The translations under genes and the position numbers were made by a program. This document shows, in pieces, positions 33,075-43,519 of a stretch of DNA of 64,000 bases (positions are counted from its first letter, which is position 1; the number at the start of each line of letters is the position of its first letter). The stretch lies in the NCBI GenBank assembly GCA_036824005.1, contig DAITBA010000019.1:1-64000 (forward strand), read 5' to 3'. The notes beneath the pieces were generated by a model, which was given only the letters and a program-made list of their open reading frames with translations, did no database searches and was not told where the DNA came from. The stretch is from DAITBA01 sp036824005. GTDB lineage: Bacteria > Pseudomonadota > Gammaproteobacteria > Burkholderiales > Rhodocyclaceae.

Positions 33075-36000
33075 ATGGTCCTCCCTTTGAGCAGGGGTCT
33101 CTATGACCCGGCAAACGAGCATGACGCCTGCGGCGTCGGATTTGTTGCCCACATCCGGGGTGTCAAGAGCCACGACATCGTCGAGCAGGGGCTGCTGATC
33201 CTGAAGAACCTCGACCACCGTGGGGCGGTGGGTGCCGATCCGCTGATGGGTGACGGGGCGGGCCTGCTTATGCAGATTCCCGATCGCCTGTATCGCGAAG
33301 ACTTGGCGGCATCCGGCGTCACGCTTCCGCCGCCGGGGGAGTACGGCGTTGGCATGGCATTCCTGCCCAAGGAAGCGGCGTCGCGCCTTGCCTGCCAGGA
33401 AGAGATCGAGCGCGCCGTGCGCGCCGAGGGACAGGTGGTGCTCGGCTGGCGCGATGTACCAGTCGATCACTCCATGCCCATGTCGCCCTACGTCAAGACC
33501 AAGGAACCCGTGATCCGCCAGATCTTCATCGGTCGCGGCCGCGACATCATGACCACCGATGCCCTGGAGCGCAAGCTGTACATCATCCGCAAGCGCTCCG
33601 GTCACGCGATTCAGGCACTGCGCCTCAAGCACGGGAAGGAGATCTACGTTCCGTCCCTGTCGGCGCGCACCGTCGTCTACAAGGGCATGTTGCTGGCGCC
33701 GCAGGTGGGCGTGTACTACAAGGATTTGCAAGATCCCCGCGCGACCTCTGCGCTGGCATTGGTGCATCAGCGCTTCTCCACAAACACCTTCCCGACGTGG
33801 GATCTCGCTCACCCATTCCGTTTCATCGCTCACAATGGCGAGATCAACACCCTGCGCGGCAACGTCAACTGGATCAAGGCGCGCCAGAAAGCGATCTCTT
33901 CGCCAGTCCTCGGGCGCGACCTGGACAAGGTGTGGCCACTGATCTACGAAGGACAGTCCGACTCGGCCTCTTTCGACAATGCGCTCGAACTGCTCTACAT
34001 GGCGGGCTACTCTCTTGCCCACGCGGTGATGCTCATGATTCCAGAGGCGTGGGAGAAGCACACGCTGATGGACGAGCACCGGCGCGCATTTTATGAGTAT
34101 CACGCTGCCATGATGGAACCCTGGGACGGACCGGCCGCCGTGGCGTTTACCGACGGACGCCAGATCGGCGCGACGCTCGACCGCAACGGCCTGCGCCCTG
34201 CACGCTATGTCGTCACGGACGATGATCTCGTGATCATGGCCTCGGAAGTGGGCGTGCTGCCGGTGCCGGAGTCCAAGATCGTCAAGAAGTGGCGATTGCA
34301 GCCAGGCAAGATGTTTCTCATCGACACCGAGGAAGGGCGCATCATCGATGACAAAGAGCTAAAGGATGCGCTCGCCAATGCCAAGCCGTACCGCGAGTGG
34401 ATTCGGCGCATTGGCATCAAGCTGGACGCGCTGCCCAAGCCCTCCGAGCGCGTGGAAGCCGCGCGCGAGTCGCTGCTCGACCGCCAGCAAGCATTCGGCT
34501 ATACCCAGGAAGATCTGAAGTTTCTCATGCAACCCATGGCGATTAACGGCGAGGAGCCGATCGGCTCAATGGGCAACGACTCGCCGCTCGCTGTGCTCTC
34601 GGACCGGGCGAAGCCGTTTTACGGTTACTTCAAGCAGCTTTTCGCCCAGGTGACCAATCCCGCTATCGACCCGATCAGAGAAGAGTTGGTCATGTCCCTG
34701 GTGTCGTTCATCGGGCCGAAGCCGAATCTTCTCGATGTCACCGACATCAATCCGCCCATGCGCCTGGAGGTGTCTCAGCCGGTGCTCTCCGAAGCGGACA
34801 TGCAGAAGATCCGCCACATCGAGAAGTATGCGGACGGCAAGTTCCGCTCCTACGAGCTCGATATCTGCTATCCAGTCGGCTGGGACAAGGAAGGGGTCGA
34901 GGCGCGACTGGCCTCACTGTGCGCAGAGGCGGAGGAGGCGGTCAACTCCGGCTACAACATTCTGATCGTGTCTGATCGCCAGCTGGATCGCAACTGCGTT
35001 GCTATTCCCGCCTTGCTGGCGTTATCCGCCATCCACCAGCACCTCGTGACGCGGGGATTGCGCACGAGCGCCGGTCTGGTCGTCGAAACCGGTTCGGCGC
35101 GAGAGGTGCACCACTTCGCGCTGCTGGGCGGATACGGCGCCGAGGCGATCTATCCGTACCTGGCGCTGGAAACCGTGGCGGAGATCGCGACGGGATTGCC
35201 CGGTCAGATCGACGAAGAGCAGGCGATCAAGAACTACATCAAGGCGATCGGCAAGGGCTTGCTGAAGGTCATGTCCAAGATGGGCATCTCCACTTACATG
35301 TCCTACACCGGCGCCCAGATCTTCGAGGCGGTTGGGCTGCGCAAGGCGTTTGTGGACAAGTACTTCACCGGCACGCCGACGCAGGTGGAGGGGGTCGGTA
35401 TCTTCGAGGTCGCCGAGGAGGCCATTCGCCTGCATCGCAGTGCCTTTGGCAACGACCCGCTGCTGGCGAACATGCTGGATGCCGGCGGTGAATACGCCTG
35501 GCGCACGCGCGGCGACGAGCATATGTGGACGCCCGATGCCATCGCCAAGTTGCAGCACTCCACGCGCTCGGGCAATTTTCAGACGTACAAGGAGTACGCT
35601 CGCATCATCAACGATCAGAGCAAGCGCCACATGACGTTGCGTGGCCTGTTCGAATTCAGACCGGCCGGCGCCGCCGTTCCGATCGAGGAAGTCGAACCAG
35701 CCCGGGAAATCGTCAAGCGCTTCGCAACTGGCGCGATGTCGCTCGGCTCCATCTCCACCGAAGCCCATACGACGCTGGCGATTGCCATGAACCGAATCGG
35801 CGGCAAGTCGAATACCGGCGAAGGCGGTGAGGATCCGCGGCGCTACAAGCCGATCAAGGAGGGTGACACCCTCGCCGGCCTGCTCGGTAAGGACCGCATC
35901 GAGCGCGACTTGGTGCTCAAGGCGGGTGACTCCCTGCGCTCCAAGATCAAGCAGGTCGCGTCAGGGCGCTTTGGTGTTACGACGGAATACTTGGTAAGTG

Positions 36001-37709
36001 CGGACCAGATTCAGATCAAGGTTGCCCAGGGCGCGAAACCGGGTGAGGGTGGCCAACTGCCCGGACACAAGGTCTCCGAATACATCGCGGAACTGCGCTT
36101 CTCCGTGCCGGGCGTCGGGCTTATTTCTCCGCCTCCGCATCACGACATTTACTCGATCGAGGATCTGGCGCAGCTCATCCATGATCTGAAGAACGCCAAT
36201 CCGAGTGCTTCAATTTCTGTGAAGCTCGTCTCCGAGGTCGGCGTGGGGACCATTGCCGCGGGCGTGGCCAAGGCGAAATCCGATCACGTGACCATCGCTG
36301 GCCACGATGGCGGCACCGGCGCGTCGCCTTGGAGTTCGATAAAGCACGCCGGCACGCCCTGGGAACTCGGGCTCGCCGAAACCCAGCAGACACTGGTCAT
36401 CAATCGGCTGCGCGGCCGCATTGCCGTTCAGGTGGACGGCCAGATGAAGACCGGCCGCGATGTCGTCATTGGTGCCCTGCTCGGTGCCGATGAGTTTGGG
36501 TTTGCGACGGCGCCGCTCGTAGTCGAAGGCTGCATCATGATGCGCAAATGCCACCTCAACACCTGTCCTGTGGGCGTCGCCACCCAGGACCCGGTCCTGC
36601 GCAAGCGCTTTTCCGGTCAGCCAGAGCACGTGGTGAACTATTTCTTCTTCGTCGCCGAGGAAGTGCGAGAAATCATGGCGCAGCTGGGGGTGAGGAGATT
36701 CGCCGATCTTATCGGTCGGGCGGTTTTGCTCGACACGCGCAAGGGCGTCGAGCACTGGAAGGCGAAAGGGCTCGATTTCAGCCGACTGTTTTTTCAGCCC
36801 CAGGTTCCGGCCGACGTCGCCCGCTACAACTGCGAAGAGCAAGATCACGGCCTGGCAAGAGCGCTCGATCACAAACTGATCGAGCTGGCGTTTCCTGCCT
36901 TGGAGCGCGGCGAGAAAGTGCGCATCGACATGCCGATCCGCAATGTCAATCGCACGGTCGGCACCATGCTGTCGAGCCGGATCGCGGCCAAGCAGGGTCA
37001 CGCCGGATTGCCGGATGACACGATTCACATCACCTTCACGGGCAGTGCCGGGCAAAGCTTCGGTGCGTTCCTCGCTCGCGGCGTGACGTTGGAGCTGATC
37101 GGCGATGCCAACGATTACACAGGCAAGGGGCTCTCGGGCGGACGGCTGATCGTTCGACCCCACGCCGAATTCCGCGGCAACCCGCAGGAGAACATCATCA
37201 TCGGCAACACCGTGATGTATGGAGCCATCGACGGCGAGGCGTACTTCAGGGGTGTGGCGGGCGAGCGCTTCCTGGTGCGCAACTCGGGGGGCACGGCCGT
37301 CGTGGAAGGCGTCGGCGACCACGGATGCGAATACATGACAGGTGGAACCTGTGTCGTGCTTGGCAGCACCGGGCGCAACTTCGCCGGCGGCATGAGCGGT
37401 GGCATTGCCTACGTTTACGATCCAGGTGGGGCGTTCAAGGACCGCTGCAATCTGTCAATGGTCGACCTGGAGGCGCTTGCCGCGCCGGGCACGACTCCAA
37501 AGGATCTGCGCCATCACGGCGAGGATGACGACGCGCTGCTGCGGCGGCTGATCGACAGCCATGCCCGCTTTACCGGATCCGATGTGGCAAAGGCGATTCT
37601 GGGAAACTGGCAGGTGGCACGGACCTTGTTCGTCAAAGTATTTCCGAAGGAATACCGTCGGGCCTTGAAGGAGCTTGCAGGGAAGGCCGCAACACAACCG
37701 GTAAAGTGA
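33075..37709 (+). CDS. gltB: Glutamate synthase (NADPH) large subunit
   Basis: 1544 residues from the ATG at 33075 (AAGGAAG six bases upstream). A short propeptide precedes the catalytic N-terminal cysteine (DACGVGF, C19), as in class II glutamine amidotransferases. The central and FMN-binding synthase domains follow (GEGGEDPRRYKPIKEGD, PGEGGQLPGHKV, AGHDGGTGASPWSSIKHAG), with the 3Fe-4S cysteines in CIMMRKCHLNTCPVG and a C-terminal beta-helix domain. It hydrolyses glutamine, tunnels ammonia and makes two glutamates from 2-oxoglutarate together with GltD. Confidence 0.98.
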   Translation: MVLPLSRGLYDPANEHDACGVGFVAHIRGVKSHDIVEQGLLILKNLDHRGAVGADPLMGDGAGLLMQIPDRLYREDLAASGVTLPPPGEYGVGMAFLPKEAASRLACQEEIERAVRAEGQVVLGWRDVPVDHSMPMSPYVKTKEPVIRQIFIGRGRDIMTTDALERKLYIIRKRSGHAIQALRLKHGKEIYVPSLSARTVVYKGMLLAPQVGVYYKDLQDPRATSALALVHQRFSTNTFPTWDLAHPFRFIAHNGEINTLRGNVNWIKARQKAISSPVLGRDLDKVWPLIYEGQSDSASFDNALELLYMAGYSLAHAVMLMIPEAWEKHTLMDEHRRAFYEYHAAMMEPWDGPAAVAFTDGRQIGATLDRNGLRPARYVVTDDDLVIMASEVGVLPVPESKIVKKWRLQPGKMFLIDTEEGRIIDDKELKDALANAKPYREWIRRIGIKLDALPKPSERVEAARESLLDRQQAFGYTQEDLKFLMQPMAINGEEPIGSMGNDSPLAVLSDRAKPFYGYFKQLFAQVTNPAIDPIREELVMSLVSFIGPKPNLLDVTDINPPMRLEVSQPVLSEADMQKIRHIEKYADGKFRSYELDICYPVGWDKEGVEARLASLCAEAEEAVNSGYNILIVSDRQLDRNCVAIPALLALSAIHQHLVTRGLRTSAGLVVETGSAREVHHFALLGGYGAEAIYPYLALETVAEIATGLPGQIDEEQAIKNYIKAIGKGLLKVMSKMGISTYMSYTGAQIFEAVGLRKAFVDKYFTGTPTQVEGVGIFEVAEEAIRLHRSAFGNDPLLANMLDAGGEYAWRTRGDEHMWTPDAIAKLQHSTRSGNFQTYKEYARIINDQSKRHMTLRGLFEFRPAGAAVPIEEVEPAREIVKRFATGAMSLGSISTEAHTTLAIAMNRIGGKSNTGEGGEDPRRYKPIKEGDTLAGLLGKDRIERDLVLKAGDSLRSKIKQVASGRFGVTTEYLVSADQIQIKVAQGAKPGEGGQLPGHKVSEYIAELRFSVPGVGLISPPPHHDIYSIEDLAQLIHDLKNANPSASISVKLVSEVGVGTIAAGVAKAKSDHVTIAGHDGGTGASPWSSIKHAGTPWELGLAETQQTLVINRLRGRIAVQVDGQMKTGRDVVIGALLGADEFGFATAPLVVEGCIMMRKCHLNTCPVGVATQDPVLRKRFSGQPEHVVNYFFFVAEEVREIMAQLGVRRFADLIGRAVLLDTRKGVEHWKAKGLDFSRLFFQPQVPADVARYNCEEQDHGLARALDHKLIELAFPALERGEKVRIDMPIRNVNRTVGTMLSSRIAAKQGHAGLPDDTIHITFTGSAGQSFGAFLARGVTLELIGDANDYTGKGLSGGRLIVRPHAEFRGNPQENIIIGNTVMYGAIDGEAYFRGVAGERFLVRNSGGTAVVEGVGDHGCEYMTGGTCVVLGSTGRNFAGGMSGGIAYVYDPGGAFKDRCNLSMVDLEALAAPGTTPKDLRHHGEDDDALLRRLIDSHARFTGSDVAKAILGNWQVARTLFVKVFPKEYRRALKELAGKAATQPVK

Positions 37710-37810
37710 AAGTTTTGGTTGGCGGCGTGAGGGAACGATGCGACAAGGGCATGCGCAGCGTAGGTGTGTCCTGGCGGTTGGTTGTTTGAGATTTTTTTGG
37801 AGTCGGTTGG

Positions 37811-39241
37811 ATGGGCAAGCCCACGGGATTTCTTGAACTGCAGCGTCTGAGCGAGACGTACGAACCGGTTGCGCAACGGCTGACGCACTATCGCGAGTTC
37901 GTGTTCGCGTTGTCCGATGATGACGCCGTCAAGCAAGGGGCGCGCTGCATGGATTGCGGCATTCCCTATTGCAACAACGGTTGTCCGGTCAACAACGTCA
38001 TACCCGATTGGAATGATCTGGTCTATCGCGGGCGATTTCGCGAGGCGATCGAGGTACTGCACTCGACCAACAACTTTCCGGAGTTTACCGGCCGCATTTG
38101 TCCGGCGCCGTGCGAGGCGGCGTGCACGCTCAATATCAACAATGATCCGGTTGGCATCAAGTCCATCGAGCATTTCATCATCGACAAGGCGTGGCAAGAT
38201 GGTTGGGTGAAGCCGCAGCCAGCGGAGCACAAGACCGGCAAGCGCGTAGCGGTGGTGGGCTCGGGCCCGTCGGGACTGGCATGCGCGCAGCAGTTGGCGC
38301 GAGCGGGCCATGACGTAGTGGTGTTCGAGAAGGCCGATCGGATCGGCGGCCTGCTGCGTTATGGCATTCCGGACTTCAAGCTTGAGAAAGGCACTATCGA
38401 TCGCCGTCTGGAGCAGATGCGCGCCGAGGGGGTCGAATTCCGGACCAATCAGAATGTCGGTGTGAATGTACCGGCCCGGCAGCTCGCGGACCAGTTCGAC
38501 GCCGTCGTGCTCGCCGGGGGCGCGGAACAGCCACGGGACCTGCCGGTCCCAGGACGTGATCTCGATGGCGTGCATTTCGCAATGGAATTTCTGCCGCAGC
38601 AGAACCGGGCCGTTGCCGGCGACAAGTTGCCTGCCCAGATTCTGGCGACTGGGAAGCACGTGGTGGTCATCGGCGGCGGCGACACGGGGTCGGACTGCGT
38701 TGGCACGTCGAATCGACAAGGCGCCGCGACGGTGGTCCAGTTCGAGCTGCTGCCACAGCCGCCGGAGCGGGAAAACACCCCTCTGGTCTGGCCGTACTGG
38801 CCGCTCAAGCTGCGCACCTCCAGTTCCCATGAGGAAGGTTGTGCCCGCGACTGGTCCGTGGCGACGAAGGAGTTCCTCGGCAAAGACGGCAAGGTGGAGG
38901 CTCTTCGCGCCGTCCGGGTCGAGTGGAAGGACGGCAGGATGACCGAGATTCCCGGCACGGAGTTCGAGATCAAAGCCGACCTGGTGTTCCTGGCGATGGG
39001 GTTCCTCGGTCCGGTGCAGAAAGGTTTGCTCGATGAACTCGGCGTCGAACGGGACGCGCGCAGCAACGTCAAGGCGGATACCGATGGCTGCAGCGCCTAT
39101 CAGACGTCCTTACCCAAGGTATTTGCTGCGGGCGACATGCGACGCGGCCAATCGCTGGTCGTGTGGGCGATCCGGGAAGGCCGGCAGTGCGCGCGGGCCG
39201 TGGACGAGTTCCTGACGGGTTGCTCGACGCTACCGCGCTGA
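37811..39241 (+). CDS. gltD: Glutamate synthase (NADPH) small subunit
   Basis: 476 residues. The N-terminal iron-sulfur region has CMDCGIPYCNNGCPVNN and CPAPCEAACTLNINNDPVGIK; the FAD motif is VAVVGSGPSGLACAQQLARAGHDVVVFEK and the NADPH motif HVVVIGGGDTGSDCVGTS. It passes electrons from NADPH through FAD and 4Fe-4S clusters to GltB. About 100 bases separate it from gltB. Its 3' end overlaps the convergent DUF4124-type gene by 12 bases. Confidence 0.97.
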   Translation: MGKPTGFLELQRLSETYEPVAQRLTHYREFVFALSDDDAVKQGARCMDCGIPYCNNGCPVNNVIPDWNDLVYRGRFREAIEVLHSTNNFPEFTGRICPAPCEAACTLNINNDPVGIKSIEHFIIDKAWQDGWVKPQPAEHKTGKRVAVVGSGPSGLACAQQLARAGHDVVVFEKADRIGGLLRYGIPDFKLEKGTIDRRLEQMRAEGVEFRTNQNVGVNVPARQLADQFDAVVLAGGAEQPRDLPVPGRDLDGVHFAMEFLPQQNRAVAGDKLPAQILATGKHVVVIGGGDTGSDCVGTSNRQGAATVVQFELLPQPPERENTPLVWPYWPLKLRTSSSHEEGCARDWSVATKEFLGKDGKVEALRAVRVEWKDGRMTEIPGTEFEIKADLVFLAMGFLGPVQKGLLDELGVERDARSNVKADTDGCSAYQTSLPKVFAAGDMRRGQSLVVWAIREGRQCARAVDEFLTGCSTLPR

Positions 39242-39814
39242 GGTCGACCGCGTCTCCGTGTCGCGGACGTGGGTCCCGGCTGTCGATCGGGGTTTCTCGG
39301 TGCGTAGGCTGCGCGGCGCTCCGGGAGTAACGCTCACAGGATTGAGAGGTGGCCGGACTTGAGCCCGATAGGGATACCGGCTTTGCGGGACTACCACCAC
39401 AGTGTCGTAGCGCGCGCCGTAGGGGTCGGAATCACAGTCGACTCGACGTTCGCGTTCGCACGCTGCGCGTAGCCGGGCCAGGCGCGCGGCTTCAGCGTCG
39501 CTCTGGGCTTGTGCGGCATTCGCACGGGCGCGCTTTTCCTCCTCCAGCTCTTGCTCTGCCCGCGCCAGACGCCTCTCCAACTCCCGATCGCGCGCGTCCG
39601 CCCTGGGCGCGGAGGCGGGCCCGGAAATGATCGTGACCGTCGACGCCTCGGGCGGCAAAGCCTTCGCCGCGGCCCGTTTGGGCGGTTCGCTGCCGTAATT
39701 GACGACACCTTTCTCGTCTACCCACTTGTAGACCTGCCCGTGTGCTGCGCTCGCGGCAGTCAGTGAACACAACACCAGCGAACAGACAAACCATGGTGTG
39801 GCAGCGAAATTCAT
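39230..39814 (-). CDS. DUF4124-type secreted protein with coiled coil
   Basis: 194 residues from the ATG at 39814, chosen because the signal peptide (PWFVCSLVLCSLTAASAAHG) starts there; an ATG at 39850 would add 12 residues. The mature N-terminus, QVYKWVDEKGVVNYGSEPP, is the DUF4124 signature, a small beta fold common in betaproteobacterial envelope proteins. A charged coiled coil (about residues 75-115) and a Pro/Arg-rich tail with two Cys follow. The function of the family is unknown. It is convergent with gltD and ends inside it. Confidence 0.85.
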   Translation of the reverse strand: MNFAATPWFVCSLVLCSLTAASAAHGQVYKWVDEKGVVNYGSEPPKRAAAKALPPEASTVTIISGPASAPRADARDRELERRLARAEQELEEEKRARANAAQAQSDAEAARLARLRAACERERRVDCDSDPYGARYDTVVVVPQSRYPYRAQVRPPLNPVSVTPGAPRSLRTEKPRSTAGTHVRDTETRSTSAR

Positions 39815-40069
39815 TATTGGATCGCGGCACGCTTCGTCGGGAACGCACATTTGAACATTTTCGAGCGAAATCGTTCCGGGGGCAATCGGCGCGGATAGCG
39901 TGGTCTAAGAAGCCTTCATCCATAGGATGCCGCCATGAAACCTGACGTGTTCCGCGACACTGCTATTCCAGGCGCGCGACATGCTGCCTGGGCGTGCCAA
40001 ACTGCGCAAAAGCGAGAAAATCGAGCGTGCTAGAATCGGCTGGCCCCGGCAGTCAGCAGAGCAACCAGT

Positions 40070-41434
40070 ATGGAAGTCATAGTCCTCGCAGCGGGTCAGG
40101 GAAAGCGGATGCGCTCACACCTACCCAAAGTTCTTCAGCCGTTGGCCGGCAAACCAATCCTGGCCCACGTCATCGCGACGGCTCGCGCATTGTCAGCCCG
40201 GCGAATTTGCGTCGTTTACGGCCATGGTGGCGATCGGGTGCCGGCGTCATTCGCTGGACAAGACCTTGATTGGGTCAAGCAGGAACCGCAACTCGGCACG
40301 GGGCACGCTGTCCAGCAGGCGCTGCCGCTTCTCGACGACGGCGAGGTTGCTCTTGTCCTTTACGGCGATGTGCCGTTGATCGCGGCCGAAACCCTGCAAC
40401 GCCTGATCAAGGAAGCCGAGGGCGGCAAGCTGGCGCTGCTCACGGTCGAACTGGACGAGCCAACCGGCTACGGACGAATCATCCGCGACGCGAGCGGACG
40501 CGTCGTCTTCATTGTCGAAGAAAAGGACGCGACGCCCGAGCAGCGACGCATCCGGGAGATCAACACCGGCATTCTCGTTGCGCCTGTTGCAGCGCTCCGG
40601 CGCTGGCTGAGCCGGGTCGGAAACAACAATGCCCAAGCCGAATACTACCTAACGGACATCGTTGCGCTGGCGGTGGGCGAGGGCATCGACGTCAGGACGG
40701 CGCAGCCACGGTCCACCTGGGAAACGCTGGGGGTGAATAGCAAGATCCAGCTCGCGGAACTCGAGCGCACGCTGCAGCGTGAGATTGCAATGCGTCTGCT
40801 CGAGCAGGGGGTGACCCTGGCCGACCCCGCCCGGTTCGACGTGCGCGGTGAGCTCGTTTGCGGGCGCGATGTCGAGATCGACGTCGGTTGCGTATTCGAA
40901 GGCCAGGTCAAACTGGGCGACGGCGTTCGTGTCGGGCCGAACTGTGTCCTGCGCAATGTCAGTGTCGCGGCGGGAACGCACATCGCCGCGTTTTCCCTGC
41001 TCGAAGATTCGCGCGTCGGACCAGACTGTCGTATCGGGCCATACGCGCGTCTGCGGCCTGGCACCGTTCTGGGCGAAGATGTCCACATCGGCAACTTCGT
41101 CGAGGTCAAGAATAGCCAGATCGCGGACCACTCCAAGGCCAACCACCTGGCATACGTCGGCGACGCGACGGTGGGACGCAACGTCAATGTCGGCGCCGGA
41201 ACGATAACTTGCAATTACGACGGGGCGAACAAGCACCGCACGGTCATAGAGGATGATGTGTTCATCGGTTCCGACACTCAGTTGGTTGCCCCAGTAATCG
41301 TCGGCCGTGGTGCGACACTCGGCGCCGGTACAACGCTTACCCGCGATGCGCCTGCGGAGCAGCTCACCATTTCGCGGGTCAAGCAACAGTCGATCGCTGG
41401 CTGGAAGCGGCCGGTCAAGCCGAAGAAGGATTAG
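40070..41434 (+). CDS. glmU: Bifunctional UDP-N-acetylglucosamine pyrophosphorylase / glucosamine-1-phosphate acetyltransferase
   Basis: 454 residues. The N-terminal uridyltransferase domain has LAAGQGKRMRSHLPKVLQPLAGKP and LYGDVPL. The C-terminal left-handed beta-helix acetyltransferase has many hexapeptide repeats and RPGTVLGEDVHIGNFVEVKNS, NHLAYVGDATVG and the GAGTITCNYDGANKH catalytic region. It makes UDP-GlcNAc for peptidoglycan and LPS. glmS follows after 47 bases, giving the classical glmUS order. Confidence 0.98.
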   Translation: MEVIVLAAGQGKRMRSHLPKVLQPLAGKPILAHVIATARALSARRICVVYGHGGDRVPASFAGQDLDWVKQEPQLGTGHAVQQALPLLDDGEVALVLYGDVPLIAAETLQRLIKEAEGGKLALLTVELDEPTGYGRIIRDASGRVVFIVEEKDATPEQRRIREINTGILVAPVAALRRWLSRVGNNNAQAEYYLTDIVALAVGEGIDVRTAQPRSTWETLGVNSKIQLAELERTLQREIAMRLLEQGVTLADPARFDVRGELVCGRDVEIDVGCVFEGQVKLGDGVRVGPNCVLRNVSVAAGTHIAAFSLLEDSRVGPDCRIGPYARLRPGTVLGEDVHIGNFVEVKNSQIADHSKANHLAYVGDATVGRNVNVGAGTITCNYDGANKHRTVIEDDVFIGSDTQLVAPVIVGRGATLGAGTTLTRDAPAEQLTISRVKQQSIAGWKRPVKPKKD

Positions 41435-41481
41435 CAAGCGCGCGGTGCGCGCGCGCATCCAGCAAGGATCCAGGAGGTCAT

Positions 41482-43308
41482 ATGTGCGGCATCGTGGCGG
41501 CAGTCGCCAGCAGGAATATCGTTCCCGTGCTCATTGAAGGGCTGCGCAAGCTCGAGTATCGCGGCTATGACTCGGCGGGTATCGCGGTGCTCAACGGCGG
41601 CCTGCGGCGGATTCGTTCAGTCGGGCGTGTCGCCGAACTGGCGCAGCAGGCCGATCAGTCCGCCTTCGACGCGCCGGTAGGCATCGCCCATACGCGCTGG
41701 GCAACCCACGGCGTGCCCTCCGAACGCAACGCCCACCCCCACGTCAGCGAAGGTTTGGCAGTCGTCCATAACGGCATCGTCGAGAACTTCGAGGAACTGC
41801 GCGCCGAGCTGACTGCCGACGGCTATGTGTTCACCTCTGAAACCGACACGGAGGTCATTGCCCACCTCGTGCAGCGCGAACTCGCGAGCCATGGCAATCT
41901 GCTCGACGCAGCGCGAGCCGCGTGCGCGCGGCTGGTGGGCGCCTACGCCATCGCCGTCGTGTCGCAAAGCGATCCGCAACGCATCATCGTTGCTCGCCAC
42001 GGCTCGCCGCTGGTGCTTGGCGTGTCCGGCAGCGGCAACTATGCAGCCTCCGACGCCTCCGCGTTGCTACAGGTGACGCGCGACATGATCTATCTCGAGG
42101 ACGGTGACGTTGCCGACATCCGGCGCGATGCGTATCGCATTATGCGTGTGGATGGCACGGAGGTTTCGCGGCCGGTCCAACAGAGCGCGCTGTCGGCCGA
42201 CGCCGTGGAACTGGGTCAGTACCGGCACTACATGCAGAAGGAGATCTTCGAGCAGCCTCGCGCGCTTGGCGACACGTTGGAGATGATCAGCGGCGCCGGA
42301 CGCATTGCGCCTCAGCTCTTCGGCGCCCAGGCGCAGGAGGTGTTCTCCGGTGTAGGCGGGGTGCTCATCCTTGCCTGCGGCACCAGCTATCACGCCGGAC
42401 TGGTGGCCCGCTACTGGATGGAGTCGGTGGCAAAACTGCCCTGCTCCGTGGAGATTGCCAGCGAGTACCGATACCGGGTTTCGGTGCCCGGTGCCGACAC
42501 CCTCGTCGTTGCGATCTCGCAGTCGGGCGAAACGGCGGACACGCTGGCGGCATTGAAGCATGCCAAATCACTGGGCATGACGCGCACGCTGGCAATCTGC
42601 AATGTGCCCGAATCGGCCCTCGTGCGTGAGACGGCGCTGCGCTTTCTCACGCGCGCCGGTCCAGAGATCGGCGTGGCGTCCACCAAAGCATTCACGACAC
42701 AGCTTGCGGCCTTGTTTCTGCTGGTGGCGGCCTTGGCAAAGCTGCGCGGCATGCTCACCCCAGAGGAGGAAACGCAACACATCCACGCGTTGCGTCACCT
42801 GCCGGCGGCAGTCGCAAAGGTGCTTGACCTGGAGCCCCAGATCGAGCGCTGGGCGGAGCGATTCGCAATGAAACAGCACGCACTATTTCTCGGCCGCGGC
42901 CGGCATTATCCGATCGCTCTCGAGGGCGCGCTCAAGTTGAAGGAGATCTCCTACCTCCATGCCGAAGCCTATCCTGCAGGAGAGCTCAAGCACGGGCCGC
43001 TGGCGCTGATCGACAAGGAGATGCCGGTGATCGCCGTCGCACCGCGCGATGACCTGCTGGAGAAGCTCAAATCCAACCTGCAGGAGGTGCGGGCGCGCGG
43101 CGGCGAACTCTACGTGTTCGCCGATGCCGAGAGCGAGATCCCGGAGTCCGAGGGCGTACATATCATCCGTATGCCCGAGCACTATGGCCTGCTGTCACCT
43201 GTGCTCCATGTCGTGTCCCTGCAGCTGCTGGCCTATCACGCTGCCCTGGTGAAAGGCACCGACGTAGACAAGCCCCGCAACCTGGCCAAATCCGTCACTG
43301 TGGAATAA
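41482..43308 (+). CDS. glmS: Glutamine-fructose-6-phosphate aminotransferase (isomerizing)
   Basis: 608 residues. Catalytic Cys directly after the initiator Met (MCGIVAAVA), the glutaminase segment IAHTRWATHG, and two SIS domains (ILACGTSYHAGLVARYW, ISQSGETADTLAALK, CNVPESALVRE) that isomerise fructose-6-phosphate. It ends with AKSVTVE, the conserved C-terminal tail that shields the active site. It commits carbon to amino-sugar synthesis. GGATCCAGGAGGT precedes the ATG. Confidence 0.98.
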   Translation: MCGIVAAVASRNIVPVLIEGLRKLEYRGYDSAGIAVLNGGLRRIRSVGRVAELAQQADQSAFDAPVGIAHTRWATHGVPSERNAHPHVSEGLAVVHNGIVENFEELRAELTADGYVFTSETDTEVIAHLVQRELASHGNLLDAARAACARLVGAYAIAVVSQSDPQRIIVARHGSPLVLGVSGSGNYAASDASALLQVTRDMIYLEDGDVADIRRDAYRIMRVDGTEVSRPVQQSALSADAVELGQYRHYMQKEIFEQPRALGDTLEMISGAGRIAPQLFGAQAQEVFSGVGGVLILACGTSYHAGLVARYWMESVAKLPCSVEIASEYRYRVSVPGADTLVVAISQSGETADTLAALKHAKSLGMTRTLAICNVPESALVRETALRFLTRAGPEIGVASTKAFTTQLAALFLLVAALAKLRGMLTPEEETQHIHALRHLPAAVAKVLDLEPQIERWAERFAMKQHALFLGRGRHYPIALEGALKLKEISYLHAEAYPAGELKHGPLALIDKEMPVIAVAPRDDLLEKLKSNLQEVRARGGELYVFADAESEIPESEGVHIIRMPEHYGLLSPVLHVVSLQLLAYHAALVKGTDVDKPRNLAKSVTVE

Positions 43309-43426
43309 CGCCTGGGCGCCGCAAGCACTCGTCGCCCACGGCGTCGTTGTTTCATGGCGGTGGTGCGTACGCGGTCGAGCTGAGAGCGGCTTCATATGTC
43401 ATAACAATGCCTTGCGCCGGCTCAAA

Positions 43427-43456
43427 GTTGACGTTTACGTCAACGTAAGTTAGATT
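43427..43456 (+). promoter_or_regulatory. Predicted icmF promoter with overlapping ACGT-type operator
   Basis: The promoter elements TTGACG (43428-43433) and TAGATT (43451-43456) are separated by 17 bases. A perfect 8-bp inverted repeat GTTGACGT-TT-ACGTCAAC (43427-43444) covers the -35 element, and a third ACGT follows in the spacer (43443-43448 region). The palindrome resembles the ACGT-cored operators of MerR-family regulators of branched-chain acyl-CoA catabolism (LiuR type). Regulator assignment is inference. Confidence 0.6.
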
Positions 43457-43519
43457 CGGCCGCCTTATGATCCAGCTTCCGCCGTTATGGGGGACGGCCG
43501 GACCACCGCGGAGGCGTCG

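Noticed and set aside
36210..37322. 370-codon minus-strand open frame inside gltB
   Set aside because: Antisense shadow within the highly conserved GltB synthase domain; no independent start signal.
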